DNA of 64,000 bases from Streptomyces xanthophaeus (GCF_030440515.1 NZ_CP076543.1:5342501-5406500); one strand, 5' to 3'. Counted from the stretch's first letter, positions 1 to 8,762 are shown. Notes: generated from the sequence alone by a model not told the origin. A program made the numbers and translations.

Positions 1-322
1 CGACCACCGTGCCGGTGAGGTCGGCGACGGCCGCCAGGACCCGCTCCGGGGTGACGTCGAGACCGCCGACGTAGGCGGCCCGCGGGTTGATCGCGTAGAG
101 CTGGGCGCTGGGGCCCGGGCGTCCCCCGTCCGTGCCGGTGGCCACGACGAGCCCGACCGCTTCGAGGCGGGCGAGCAGCTGGGAGGCGGTGGGCTTGGAC
201 AGCCCGGTCAGGTGCCCGATGCGGGTCCGGGACAGCGGGCCGTGCGTCAGCAGGAGTTCGAGTGCGGCCCGGTCGTTCATGGCGCGCAACAGGCTGGGCG
301 TTCCGGGCGTGGCGGCGGGCAT
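1..322 (-). CDS. ROK-family transcriptional regulator, N-terminal part (cut by window edge)
   Basis: The N-terminal ~107 residues of a ROK-type (XylR/NagC-like) repressor; the sugar-kinase-like remainder lies outside the window. Residues ~10-60 form a winged helix-turn-helix ending in GLSKPTASQLLARLEAVGLV, followed by the G-R-P-G-P linker and the start of the ROK fold (YVGGLDVTP), as in Streptomyces carbohydrate regulators. The ATG at 322 is preceded by a GGGAG ribosome site. A TAGG/CCTA palindrome lies about 32-46 bases upstream of the start and is probably an autoregulatory operator. The controlled sugar genes are not visible. Confidence 0.85.
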   Translation of the reverse strand, partial: MPAATPGTPSLLRAMNDRAALELLLTHGPLSRTRIGHLTGLSKPTASQLLARLEAVGLVVATGTDGGRPGPSAQLYAINPRAAYVGGLDVTPERVLAAVADLTGTVV

Positions 323-353
323 CGAGCGGCTCTCCCTCACCGAGGTGATCTGT

Positions 354-368
354 TAGGTAAGTTTCCTA
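354..368. promoter_or_regulatory. Probable ROK operator
   Basis: TAGGTAAGTTTCCTA is an imperfect palindrome (TAGG-N7-CCTA) just upstream of the ROK gene. It resembles the TTAGGAAA/TTTCCTAA half-sites typical of Streptomyces ROK repressors. The assignment rests on position and family resemblance. Confidence 0.5.
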
Positions 369-394
369 TCACCTGTTGAAGTGTGTCAATGCCG

Positions 395-450
395 CTGCCC
401 CGCAGGCTGTGTCATTTCACGTGTCATTTCACGGATGACCTGCGGGGCAG
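395..450. terminator. Hairpin enclosing a tandem 12-mer, downstream of mscS
   Basis: Perfect 12-bp arms, CTGCCCCGCAGG (395-406) and CCTGCGGGGCAG (439-450), enclose two adjacent exact copies of GTGTCATTTCAC (409-420 and 421-432). The structure lies 63 bases beyond the stop of the mscS-type gene and may end its transcript. The repeated loop is unusual for a simple terminator. Confidence 0.5.
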
Positions 451-512
451 TGGGGCGAGCGGGGCTCGTGCGACGTGCGGGCAACCGGCTGCGCGGCTAC
501 CCGGCTATGCGG

Positions 513-1595
513 TCACTTGGTGATCCGCGGTCCGGCCGGCGGCGGGATCGGGGCGGTGGCCAGCGACTGCGGGGAGGCCGGGTTCGCGAGGGCGGACGGC
601 GCGGCGACCGAGGCCGACGGATCCGCCGGGGCCTCCTCGTCCTCGTCGGGGGCAGGCATACCGCCGATGATCCGGATGCCCGCGGCGTCGAAGGCCTCCT
701 TGATCCGCCAGCGCAGCTCCCGCTCCACCGCGAACTGCTGGCCGGGCATGGTCTTGGCGGACACCTTCACGGTCATCGAGGCGAGCAGCACCTCGTCCAG
801 GCCCAGGACCTCCACCGGACCCCACAGGCGCTCGTCCCACGGGGACTCCTTGGCCATGGCGTCGGCGACCTCCTTGACCACCTCACGGATCCGGGACAGG
901 TTCTCGGAGGGCCTGACCTGGACGTCCACGCCCGCGGTCGCCCAGCCCTGGCTGAGGTTGCCGATCCTCTTGATCTCGCCGTTGCGCACGTACCAGATCT
1001 CGCCGTTGTCCCCGCGGAGCTTGGTCACGCGCAGTCCGACCTCTATGACCTCGCCCGAGGCCACACCCGCGTCGATCTTGTCGCCGACGCCGTACTGGTC
1101 CTCCATGATCATGAAGACGCCGGACAGGAAGTCCGTCACCAGGTTCCGGGCGCCGAAACCGATCGCCACACCGGCCACACCGGCACTCGCCAGCAGCGGG
1201 GCCAGGTCGATCTTCAGCGCGGCCAGGACCATCAGCGCGGCCGTGCCGAGGATCAGGAACGAGGCCACCGACCGGAGCACCGAGCCGATCGCCTCCGAAC
1301 GCTGGCGCCGCCGCTCCGCATTGACCAGCAGCCCGCCCAGAGCGGTGCCCTCCACGGCCTCGGCACTGGTGTTCATCCGCGTTATGAGCTTGGTCAGCGC
1401 CTTGCGGACCGCCGAGCGGATCACCGCCGCTATCACGACGATCAGCAGGATCCGCAGGCCGATGCTCAGCCAGGTGGCCCAGTTCTGCTCGATGAAGCTG
1501 GCGGCCTCGGTGACGCTCTCCTGCGCCTCCTTGACCGATGCGGGCGCGTCCGGAACGTCGGCTGCCAGCGGCAGCAGGGCGGCGGGCCAGGGCAC
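513..1595 (-). CDS. MscS-family small-conductance mechanosensitive channel
   Basis: A 360-residue membrane protein that should gate under membrane tension and release osmolytes during hypo-osmotic shock. It has an N-terminal hydrophobic segment, a helix near residues 45-65, another near 110-130, and the MscS pore helix plus beta domain: GVAGVAIGFGARNLVTDFLSG then EDQYGVGDKIDAG and VRNGEIKRIGNLSQGW. The C-terminal ~35 residues are an acidic, Pro/Ala-rich tail. The GTG at 1595 is chosen because GGAGG lies 8 bases upstream. A longer reading frame to 1682 lacks a ribosome site. Monocistronic; divergent from the HNH gene. Confidence 0.9.
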   Translation of the reverse strand: MPWPAALLPLAADVPDAPASVKEAQESVTEAASFIEQNWATWLSIGLRILLIVVIAAVIRSAVRKALTKLITRMNTSAEAVEGTALGGLLVNAERRRQRSEAIGSVLRSVASFLILGTAALMVLAALKIDLAPLLASAGVAGVAIGFGARNLVTDFLSGVFMIMEDQYGVGDKIDAGVASGEVIEVGLRVTKLRGDNGEIWYVRNGEIKRIGNLSQGWATAGVDVQVRPSENLSRIREVVKEVADAMAKESPWDERLWGPVEVLGLDEVLLASMTVKVSAKTMPGQQFAVERELRWRIKEAFDAAGIRIIGGMPAPDEDEEAPADPSASVAAPSALANPASPQSLATAPIPPPAGPRITK

Positions 1596-1880
1596 GACGG
1601 GAACCTCCAGGTGTAGCGGTCTGCCCGCGGAACCGGGGGGACCCCCGGACGGATCCGGGGATATGCGGGACAGAACGTCCACACTAACGGGGCAATCCCT
1701 TCACCTTGGTGCCGTGTTCGAGGGAGAGACCAGACTCACCTGGGGATGACTGACTGTGGTTGAAAACACCTCGGACCCGTTACGGGCGAGTGGTGGCGTT
1801 TCGACCAGCCGTAAGGAGAGACTGGAGAGCAGATCGTCCCGGCGCGAGCCACGCGCCGCCGACGTACAAGGAGGCAGTCC

Positions 1881-2417
1881 GTGCCGCACGTCCTGGTCCT
1901 CAACGCGTCGTACGAGCCCCTCGGCGTCGTACCGCTCCGCCGCGCGCTCGTCCTCGTCCTGGAGAACAAAGCAGTCTCCCTGGAGGAATCCGGCGCCTAT
2001 CTGCACAGCGCGACAAGGGTCGTCCCCGCGCCCAGCGTGGTACGGCTCAAGCGCTTCGTGCGGGTCCCCTACCGGGGGCCCGTTCCACTCACCCGGCGCG
2101 CCCTGTTCGCGCGGGACGGCGGTCGCTGCATGTACTGCGGCGCCGTCGCCACCAGCGTCGACCACGTCATTCCGCGCAGCCGGGGCGGCCAGCACGCCTG
2201 GGACAACGTCGTCGCCGCGTGCCGCCGGTGCAACCACGTCAAGGCCGACCGGCACCTGCTGGAGCTCGGCTGGCGGCTGCGCCACCAGCCGGCCCCGCCG
2301 TCCGGACTGGCGTGGCGGATCATCGGCACGGGGCACCGGGATCCGCGGTGGATGCCGTATCTCCAGCCGTACGGGGCCGAGGACGCGCTGGACCGGATCG
2401 GGGTCGCGGCCAGTTAG
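1881..2417 (+). CDS. HNH endonuclease
   Basis: A 178-residue HNH nuclease of the standalone actinobacterial type. The C-terminal half shows a CxxC zinc knuckle (MYCG), DHVIPRSRGG with the catalytic His, then NVVAACRRCNHVKADR with the second Cys pair and the final H/N of the ββα-metal fold. The N-terminus (LVLNASYEPL) is the conserved extension of this family. The GTG start at 1881 has AAGGAGG eight bases upstream. No methylase, phage or intein context is nearby, so its substrate is unknown; a housekeeping repair or processing role is possible but not shown. Confidence 0.88.
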   Translation: MPHVLVLNASYEPLGVVPLRRALVLVLENKAVSLEESGAYLHSATRVVPAPSVVRLKRFVRVPYRGPVPLTRRALFARDGGRCMYCGAVATSVDHVIPRSRGGQHAWDNVVAACRRCNHVKADRHLLELGWRLRHQPAPPSGLAWRIIGTGHRDPRWMPYLQPYGAEDALDRIGVAAS

Positions 2418-2480
2418 CTCCGCAGGGCCGCCGGTTCCGTGTGGGGCTGCCCCCGCCGGTGACCTGCGGCCCGGCCTCCC

Positions 2481-2582
2481 GGGGCTCCGCCCCGGACCCC
2501 GCGCGTCGAACGCCGGCGGGGCTGGAGGAGCGGGGCTTGCCCCGGACCCCGTGCGTCGAACGCCGGCGGGGCTGGAGGGGCG
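2481..2582. repeat. Tandem pair of Streptomyces intergenic repeats
   Basis: Two ~50-bp units lie in direct orientation. Each runs GGGGCT, C-rich, CCGGACCCCG, GTCGAACGCCGGCGGGG, CTGGAGG. They differ at only a few positions and end just before the stop of the GH84 gene. Each starts with a GGGGCTCCGCCCC-type mini-hairpin. Related elements occur at 13037 and 25477. Confidence 0.85.
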
Positions 2583-2585
2583 GGG

Positions 2586-5500
2586 CTACGGGGTGACCGC
2601 GTAGGCCTCCGCCGACCAGAGGGAGCAGCCGTACCGCGTCGCGCGGGTCTCGCACGTGATCCGCAGGAAACGGGTGTCCGGGGCGTCCATCCGGAGCGAC
2701 TCGTGGCCGCCCCGGGAGGCCGTCACGGCTGCCGCCGGGCGCCACGTCACCCCGTCCGCGGAGGTCTCCACCCGGTACGCCGACGGGTACGCGTCCTGCC
2801 AGTGCAGTTCGAGGCGGCCCACCCGCGCCGGCGCGGGCAGTTCCGCCCGCCACCATGCGCCGTCCACCGCCGGTGACGACCAGCGCGTGGCCGTGGAGCC
2901 GTCCACGGCCGCCGAGGCCGGGAAGTCGGGGGTCTCGTTCGCCGAGGAGGCCGCCCGCGCGTTCCGCAGCAGATCGGGACCGCCGGTACGGGCCACCGCA
3001 CGCACCGTCAGGGTGCGTGACTCCCCGTCGAAGGTCACCGGCACCTGGTAGGTGCCCGGCCGGGTGCCCGCGGCGACGCTGACCTCCAGCGGGATCGACA
3101 CCTGGCCGCCCCGCGGTGCCACCGCCGTCTGGGGAAGGCGGACCTCGATGCCCGCCGGCGGCCGCGCCGACAGCGGGCCGCGGACCTCGCCGGGACCCAG
3201 CGCGGACAACTGCGCCGAGACCCGCTGCACGGCGCCGCCGATCTCGGCGTCGGCCGCGGCCCCGTCCGTCAGTTCGAAGCGGGCCCGCGGGCCGTCCCCG
3301 AACCACGGCACCACCCGGTGCACCTTGGGCGCGGACCGGGCCCCGGCCCAGGACAGGCGCACCGCGTCCGCGCTCAGCCCCGCCGTCTCCACCTGGGTCC
3401 AGCCGGAAACCGCGGCGTCGGCGACCTTGCGCCAGCCCTCGCCCGGTACGTGCGCCTCCACCACGGCCCCCCGCGCCCCGGCGGGGAGCGGGTCGGTCAT
3501 CACGGTCACCGCCGACAACGGGCGCGGGGCGTCCAGCCGTACGGTCCAGGCCTCGGCCTCCTTCGTCACCGTGCCGGTCTCGCGGGTGGCACCGGTCCAG
3601 GCGTCGGCCTCGGCCACCGCCTTCGTCAGGAAGGGATCCAGGACGGCCTTGTCCACCCGGGCCGATCCCGGCTGCGCCAGCGACGCCCGGACCTCGGTCA
3701 GGGCCCGGGAGGCCTGCCACGCGGCCGTTCCGTCCCCGCGGGCCTGGGCCTGCAGGACGTCCACCGCCAGCTCGCCGGCCGCCCCGTAGCGCGCCAGGCG
3801 GTCCAGCCAGGGGCCCGCCTCGCCCGACAGGGCCGGAAGCCGGTCCTTGGCCTCGCGCAGGACCGTGAACGCCTTGCGCAGCTCGGTCCCGGCCGCCGGA
3901 TCGCCCGCGGCGCGGGCCTTCCAGAACTGCTCGACGAGCGGCTTCAGATACGCCGACTCCTCCTGCTTGAGCCCGGACGACGCGGTGTTCCCGGCGAGCG
4001 CCGCCACCGCCTGGCGCGTGCGCGCGTCGGCGCCCGTCAGCTCCCGTACGGCCGCCGCCCAGGACTCGCCGGCCCGGTAGCCGCGCGGGTTCCACGCGAA
4101 GTCCGCCGCCGTGAACAGCGGGATCCGCGACAGGGTGCCCTGCGGCATCGCGTTGGCCAGCAGCGCCGCCGAACCGCCCGCGACCGCCGGCTCGCGGCCC
4201 GCGTACGGACCGAGGAAGATCCGGCCCGGATCCCAGTCGTTCACCGGGTAGTTGTCCATGGTGATCAGCGGATGCCCGAGGGCGGCGCGCGCGCCGGCCA
4301 GCTCCTTGCCCGTGATCGTGCGCGGCACCACGCCCACGCCCGTCCAGGCCACCTCCACCCGCGGGTCCAGCGCGCCCGCCAGGGCGGTCCGGTAGGTGGT
4401 GGCGCCTTCCTGGTAGTACTCCGTCGGCAGCAGCGACAGTGCGGGCGCTCCCGGGTACCGGGCGGCCAGGTGCGCGGCCAGCCCGCCCGCGACCTCCGCG
4501 TGCGCCTTCGCGGCCGCCGCCGGGCCCTTCCCGTACCGCTCCCGGTCGGCCTTGCAGCCCCACTCGGTGTAGCTGACGTCCTGGAACTGCACCTGGAAGG
4601 CGCGGAATCCGAGGTCCCACATCGCGTCCAGCTTGCGCGCGAGCGCCGCCCGGTCCGCCTCCGAGGACAGGCACATCGACTGCCCGGGGGTCACCGCCCA
4701 GGCCAGGACGACCTGGTTGGCACGGGCCCGTTCGGCCAGCGCGCGGAATTCCGCCTGCTGCTCCTGCGGGTAGTCCTGGCGCCAGCCCGTCGTGCGGTAC
4801 GGGTCGTCGCCGGGTGCGACGAGCAGCCGGTTCTGCTTGGTGCGCCCCATGAAGTCCAGCTGTGCAAGGCGCTGTTCCTGGGTCCACGGCTGCCCGTAGA
4901 AGCCCTCGGTGATCCCGCGCACCGGTGCGGCCGGCCAGTCCCGCACCAGCACCCCGGGCATCTTCCCGCCGCCCGCGGCGAGGAGTTGGCGCAGTGTCTG
5001 CGCCGCGTGGAAGAGTCCTTCCGTGCCTATGCCGGCCAGCGCGATCGTGTCCCGGCCGCCGTGGCGGCCCGCGGCCAGCCGGTAGCCCCCGGCCGGCAGG
5101 TCCGACGGCGCGGCCGCGCCCAGCGCCCGCAGCACCTGCTCCGCGTCCGCGTCCTGGAGCCGTACGACGGTGCCCCGTGCGGGCAGCGGGGCGCCGGGGG
5201 CCGGCTCGTGGACGGTCTTCACGCCCGCCGCGCGCAGGGCGTCCCGCACCACCCGGACGGCATACGGATCGGCGTCGGCCGCAGCGACCAGTACGGCCTC
5301 GGTGCCCAGCGGCAGCTCGCGCGCCGGATCGGCGGCCATCGACTGCGGCCGGGGCCACACGGCGGGCCCCTCGGAGGCCGCCCGGGGGGTGTCGGCCCCC
5401 GGGTCGAGCATCGGGCCGGGAGCGTTGGACACGGCGGTCGCCCCGGGGCCCGCTCCGGGCGCCGGTCTGTCGGGTGTGGTGGGCGCCGCGAAGGTCCCGG

Positions 5501-5588
5501 GTGGCGCGGAGGACACGGCACCGCCCAGCAGCGTGCCGATCACTGCCACGGCGGCGGCGGTGTTCCGCCTCCTACCCCTGAGCTGCAC
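2586..5588 (-). CDS. Secreted GH84-type beta-N-acetylglucosaminidase
   Basis: A 1000-residue secreted hexosaminidase-like protein, probably acting on GlcNAc-containing glycans outside the cell. It has a signal peptide (RGRRR then a hydrophobic stretch), a GH20b-like N-domain, and the GH84 barrel beginning VRGITEGFYGQPWT with the family-typical TKQNRLLVAPGDDPYR, TMDNYPVND and AWNP motifs. A helical domain, an NPCBM/alpha-galactosidase-like Ig region, and a C-terminal F5/8 type C (CBM32-like) module follow. Odd: the usual Asp-Asp catalytic pair reads Gln336-Asp337 (FQVQFQDVSYTEW). The GTG at 5588 has GAGGAGG four bases upstream; a longer frame to 5645 has no such site. Confidence 0.85.
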   Translation of the reverse strand: MQLRGRRRNTAAAVAVIGTLLGGAVSSAPPGTFAAPTTPDRPAPGAGPGATAVSNAPGPMLDPGADTPRAASEGPAVWPRPQSMAADPARELPLGTEAVLVAAADADPYAVRVVRDALRAAGVKTVHEPAPGAPLPARGTVVRLQDADAEQVLRALGAAAPSDLPAGGYRLAAGRHGGRDTIALAGIGTEGLFHAAQTLRQLLAAGGGKMPGVLVRDWPAAPVRGITEGFYGQPWTQEQRLAQLDFMGRTKQNRLLVAPGDDPYRTTGWRQDYPQEQQAEFRALAERARANQVVLAWAVTPGQSMCLSSEADRAALARKLDAMWDLGFRAFQVQFQDVSYTEWGCKADRERYGKGPAAAAKAHAEVAGGLAAHLAARYPGAPALSLLPTEYYQEGATTYRTALAGALDPRVEVAWTGVGVVPRTITGKELAGARAALGHPLITMDNYPVNDWDPGRIFLGPYAGREPAVAGGSAALLANAMPQGTLSRIPLFTAADFAWNPRGYRAGESWAAAVRELTGADARTRQAVAALAGNTASSGLKQEESAYLKPLVEQFWKARAAGDPAAGTELRKAFTVLREAKDRLPALSGEAGPWLDRLARYGAAGELAVDVLQAQARGDGTAAWQASRALTEVRASLAQPGSARVDKAVLDPFLTKAVAEADAWTGATRETGTVTKEAEAWTVRLDAPRPLSAVTVMTDPLPAGARGAVVEAHVPGEGWRKVADAAVSGWTQVETAGLSADAVRLSWAGARSAPKVHRVVPWFGDGPRARFELTDGAAADAEIGGAVQRVSAQLSALGPGEVRGPLSARPPAGIEVRLPQTAVAPRGGQVSIPLEVSVAAGTRPGTYQVPVTFDGESRTLTVRAVARTGGPDLLRNARAASSANETPDFPASAAVDGSTATRWSSPAVDGAWWRAELPAPARVGRLELHWQDAYPSAYRVETSADGVTWRPAAAVTASRGGHESLRMDAPDTRFLRITCETRATRYGCSLWSAEAYAVTP

Positions 5589-5747
5589 GGAGCCTCCTCG
5601 TCCCGAAACGTCCCCCACTCGTACGAATGAGCCTGAGCCCACCATCCGTGCGGCTGGAGTGTCAATGCGGGTGGGTGATCTGCCCCGGATGCGGCAGGAA
5701 TGCGGTGCCTCCGAGTGGGTATGGACGCGGTGTTCCCCGGCGGCGTC

Positions 5748-5771
5748 CCACCCTTGTGAACCACCCTTGTG
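5748..5771 (+). repeat. Direct repeat upstream of malQ
   Basis: CCACCCTTGTG occurs twice, at 5748-5758 and 5761-5771 (13-bp period), 62 bases before the malQ start. It could be a regulator site or chance. The rest of the 244-base gap shows no gene. Confidence 0.35.
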
Positions 5772-5832
5772 CCCCCATCATCTGACTCATCCTCATGCCC
5801 TGATGCCCACCCGCACGAAGGAGCGCCCGCAG

Positions 5833-7830
5833 ATGGACGACCTGGCCCGGCTCGCTGCCCAGTACGGAGTCGCCACCGACTACCGGCCCGCCGCGGACGT
5901 CACCGTCCCGGTACCGGAGGCCACCGTCAAGGCGGTCCTCGCACTGCTGGGGGTGGTCACCGACGACGCGGCGAGCATCCGGGTGTCCGCCGAGTCCGCC
6001 GCACGGGAGGCGGCCGGGCGGCTGCTGCCGCCCACGGTGGTGCTCTGGCAGGGGGAACGGGTGGCTCCGGAGCCCGCCGGGCTGCCCCCGGGCACCCGGG
6101 TGCGGGTGGTGGCGGAGGAGACGGGGGAGGTGCACGCGTGGGGTCCCGCACTGCCGCTGGGCATCCACCGGCTCATCGCCGAGGCACCCGACGGACGCAG
6201 CGCCGAGGCCACCCTGGTCGTGGCCCCGGAGCGGGCCCCGGCCGCGCCCGAGCGGGCCCACGGGCTGCTCGTCCAGCTCTACTCCCTGCTCTCCGAGCGC
6301 TCCTGGGGCATGGGCGACCTCGGCGACCTGGCGGAACTCGCCCGCTGGGCGGGCCGTACCCATGGCGCCGGGTTCATCCAGGTCAATCCGCTGCACGCGG
6401 CCGTGCCCGGGTCCCCGACCGACCCCTCCCCGTACCGGCCGTCCTCGCGGCGCTTCCCGGACCCGGTCCACCTGCGGATCGAGGACGTCCCGGAATACGC
6501 CGACTGCCCCGACCGCCAGGCCCTCGACGACCTCGCCGCCCGCGGCGGGGAACTGCGCCGCCAGGTCCTGGAGAAGGGCGCGCTCATCGACCGGGACGCC
6601 GTCTGGGAACTCAAGCGGTCCGCCCTGGAACTGCTCTACGCCGTCCCCCGCACCCCCGAGCGCGAAGCCGCCTACCGGGCGTTCTGCGCCGAACAGGGCG
6701 TCCCGCTGGACGTGCACGCCACCTGGTGCGCCGGGCACGCGGGAGCGGAGGACCCGAAGGAGCGGGCCGACTTCCACCGCTGGCTGGTCTGGCTGACGGA
6801 CGGCCAGCTCGCCGCCGCGCAGCGGGCCGCCCGCGAGGCCGGCATGACGGTCGGCATCGTCCACGACCTCGCCGTCGGGGTGCACCCGCAGGGTTCCGAC
6901 GTCTTCGGGTCACCCTGCTACGCCCCGCACATCTCGGTCGGGGCCCCGCCGGACGCCTTCAACGCGCGCGGCCAGGACTGGGGGCTGCCGCCGTGGCGCC
7001 CGGACGTGCTGGCCGCCACCCGCTACGCCCCCTTCCGGTCCCTGCTGCGCGGGGTGTTCCGCTACGCGGGCGCCCTGCGGATCGACCACGTGATGGGTCT
7101 GTTCCGGCTCTGGTGGATCCCGGAGGGGACCCCGCCCGCGGAGGGCGCGTACGTCAGCTACGACGGCGAGGCCATGCTGGCGATCCTGGTCCTGGAGGCC
7201 CACCGGGCGGGTGCGCCGGTCATCGGCGAGGACCTCGGGACGGTGGAGCCGCGGGTCCGTCAGGAACTGGCCCGGCGCGGGGTGCTCGGCACCTCGGTGC
7301 TCTGGTTCGAGCGGGACTGGGACGGCGCCGGGGACCCGCTGGCCCCGCAGGCCTGGCGGGCCGACTGCCTGGCCACCGTCACCACGCACGACCTGCCGCC
7401 CACGGCCGCCAAACTCGCCGGGGGCCATGTGGAACTGCGCGACCGGCTCGGCCTGCTGACCCGTCCGGCCGAGCTGGAGCGCGCCCAGGACGCCGCCGAC
7501 ACCGCCGAGTGGCTGGAGCTGCTGGACGGGCTGGGGATGGACACCAAGGGCGAGGAGGCCGCCGTACGGGCCCTGTACGCCTTCCTGCTGCGCACGCCCG
7601 CGCGGCTGGTCGGCGTATGGCTGCCGGACGCGGTGGGGGACCGGCGGCCGCAGAACCTGCCGGGCACCTGGGACCAGTACCCCAATTGGCGGCTGCCGGT
7701 CGCCGATGCCGCGGGGCGGCCGCTGACCCTGGAGGAGCTGGTGTCCTCGCCGCGGGCGAACGCCCTGCTGAGCGCGGTGGGGGAGGGCGTACGGCCTCGT
7801 ACGGCACCCCCGGGCGCGCGCCCCGTTTAG
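5833..7830 (+). CDS. malQ: 4-alpha-glucanotransferase (amylomaltase, GH77)
   Basis: Transfers alpha-1,4-glucan segments between maltodextrins and releases glucose in cytosolic maltose/glycogen metabolism. The 665-residue protein has the actinobacterial N-terminal extension (~200 residues) before the GH77 barrel. Visible signatures are QLYSLLSERSWGMGDLGDL, Asp418 in RIDHVMG (nucleophile by family alignment), Glu466 in IGEDLGTVEP (acid/base) and Asp520 in TTHDLP. The ATG at 5833 has GAAGGAG nine bases upstream; an in-frame ATG at 5803 has none. Divergent from the GH84 gene, with which it may share carbohydrate regulation. Confidence 0.93.
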   Translation: MDDLARLAAQYGVATDYRPAADVTVPVPEATVKAVLALLGVVTDDAASIRVSAESAAREAAGRLLPPTVVLWQGERVAPEPAGLPPGTRVRVVAEETGEVHAWGPALPLGIHRLIAEAPDGRSAEATLVVAPERAPAAPERAHGLLVQLYSLLSERSWGMGDLGDLAELARWAGRTHGAGFIQVNPLHAAVPGSPTDPSPYRPSSRRFPDPVHLRIEDVPEYADCPDRQALDDLAARGGELRRQVLEKGALIDRDAVWELKRSALELLYAVPRTPEREAAYRAFCAEQGVPLDVHATWCAGHAGAEDPKERADFHRWLVWLTDGQLAAAQRAAREAGMTVGIVHDLAVGVHPQGSDVFGSPCYAPHISVGAPPDAFNARGQDWGLPPWRPDVLAATRYAPFRSLLRGVFRYAGALRIDHVMGLFRLWWIPEGTPPAEGAYVSYDGEAMLAILVLEAHRAGAPVIGEDLGTVEPRVRQELARRGVLGTSVLWFERDWDGAGDPLAPQAWRADCLATVTTHDLPPTAAKLAGGHVELRDRLGLLTRPAELERAQDAADTAEWLELLDGLGMDTKGEEAAVRALYAFLLRTPARLVGVWLPDAVGDRRPQNLPGTWDQYPNWRLPVADAAGRPLTLEELVSSPRANALLSAVGEGVRPRTAPPGARPV

Positions 7831-7838
7831 GTGTTCGC

Positions 7839-7850
7839 TACGTTTGCACC
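7839..7850 (+). promoter_or_regulatory. Leaderless promoter -10 (TACGTT) of the small membrane protein gene
   Basis: TACGTT (7839-7844) fits TANNNT and stands six bases before the GTG at 7851. No Shine-Dalgarno is present, so transcription probably starts at the start codon. Confidence 0.5.
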
Positions 7851-8090
7851 GTGGACAAGAAGAACGCTCTGCGCGCCGGCGCCGTCACGGCCGGAACCGC
7901 GCTGATGATGCTGCTGATGACGTCTCCCGCCCTCGCGCTCACCCGCGACGACGGTGACGACCCGGGTCCGGGCCTGAGCGTCGGCGAGACGGTCGGCCTG
8001 TACGTGGCCCTGCCCATCGCTATTTTCCTGGCGATCATCGGTCTCGTGATGGTCCTCGACAAGTCGGACCGCAAGCCGAAGCAGGCCTGA
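7851..8090 (+). CDS. Small single-pass membrane protein with signal peptide, function unknown
   Basis: A 79-residue protein with a cleavable signal (hydrophobic core AGTALMMLLMTSPALA), a short Asp-rich extracytoplasmic stretch (TRDDGDDPGPG), then one transmembrane helix (VALPIAIFLAIIGLVMVL) and a basic tail KSDRKPKQA. The topology is outside-to-inside with a very short outer segment. I do not recognise a functional family. The gene starts 20 bases after malQ but seems to have its own leaderless promoter, so it need not belong to glucan metabolism. Confidence 0.75.
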   Translation: MDKKNALRAGAVTAGTALMMLLMTSPALALTRDDGDDPGPGLSVGETVGLYVALPIAIFLAIIGLVMVLDKSDRKPKQA

Positions 8091-8132
8091 TCCGGCCCGG
8101 CCCCACGGGGCCGGGACCAGCAGACTTTCCCG

Positions 8133-8188
8133 GGCGCCGGGGGTCCGCACCGCCGATTCGATTCGGCCGTGCGACGACCCCCGGCGCC
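8133..8188. terminator. Bidirectional terminator hairpin
   Basis: Thirteen-bp perfect arms (GGCGCCGGGGGTC / GACCCCCGGCGCC) enclose a second inner hairpin around CGCCGA-TTCGAT-TCGGC. It sits between the convergent small membrane protein gene and the MarR gene. Confidence 0.75.
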
Positions 8189-8225
8189 TTGTCGTGCCCT
8201 TGGGCCCTCGGAGCTCCCGGAGCCC

Positions 8226-8717
8226 TCAGACGGCGGCCAGGAGCCGGCGGAGCAGGCCGGTGAGTACGGCGATCTCGTCGTCGGTCAGCCCGGTGAGCGC
8301 GGCGCGCTGTACTTCCAGCCCGGCGCTGACGGCCTCGTCGATGAGCGCGAGGCCGCGGTCGGTGATCGTCACCTGGAGCCCCCGCCGGTCGTGCGGATCG
8401 GGCTTGCGGCAGAGCAGCCCGGCCTTCTCCAGCTTGTCCAGACGCCCTGTCATGCCGCCCGTGGTGAGCATGAGGGTGGCCGAGAGCTGCCGGGGCGAGA
8501 GCGTGTACGGGGCGCCCGACCGGCGCAGCGTGGCCACGACGTCGAACTCGCCGCGCGAGATGCCGAAGCGCGCGTAGCACTGCTCCATCGCGTCGCCCAT
8601 GCCCTTGGCGATCCGGTAGATGCGTCCGAAGACGGCCATGGGGGCCGTTTCCAGGTCGGGGCGCACGGCGAACCACTGGGCCGTGATCGCGTCCACTGCG
8701 TCCTTGTCGTCACTCAT
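8226..8717 (-). CDS. MarR-family transcriptional repressor
   Basis: A 163-residue winged-helix regulator. The central HTH is clear: GISRGEFDVVATLRR, LSPRQLSATLMLTTGGMTGRL, then the wing DPHDRRGLQVTITDRG. Dimerisation helices lie at both ends, as is standard for MarR. It is divergent from the MFS exporter gene across a 30-bp palindrome that covers the exporter promoter. The usual arrangement is repression of both genes until a ligand, often the exporter's substrate, binds. The ATG at 8717 has no ribosome site; GATACT six bases upstream suggests a leaderless message. Confidence 0.9.
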   Translation of the reverse strand: MSDDKDAVDAITAQWFAVRPDLETAPMAVFGRIYRIAKGMGDAMEQCYARFGISRGEFDVVATLRRSGAPYTLSPRQLSATLMLTTGGMTGRLDKLEKAGLLCRKPDPHDRRGLQVTITDRGLALIDEAVSAGLEVQRAALTGLTDDEIAVLTGLLRRLLAAV

Positions 8718-8762
8718 GTGCGCAGTATCCGGCCTTCCCGAGATCGTTCGCAAGAAAGTTGC

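Noticed and set aside
409..432. CRISPR-like repeat
   Set aside because: Only two adjacent 12-mers without spacers, and no cas genes.
2320..5358. Long open frame (~1000 codons) overlapping the GH84 gene in another frame
   Set aside because: Its translation is low-complexity Gly/Arg/Ala, typical of an alternative frame in high-GC DNA. The GH84 frame has real domains and a ribosome site.
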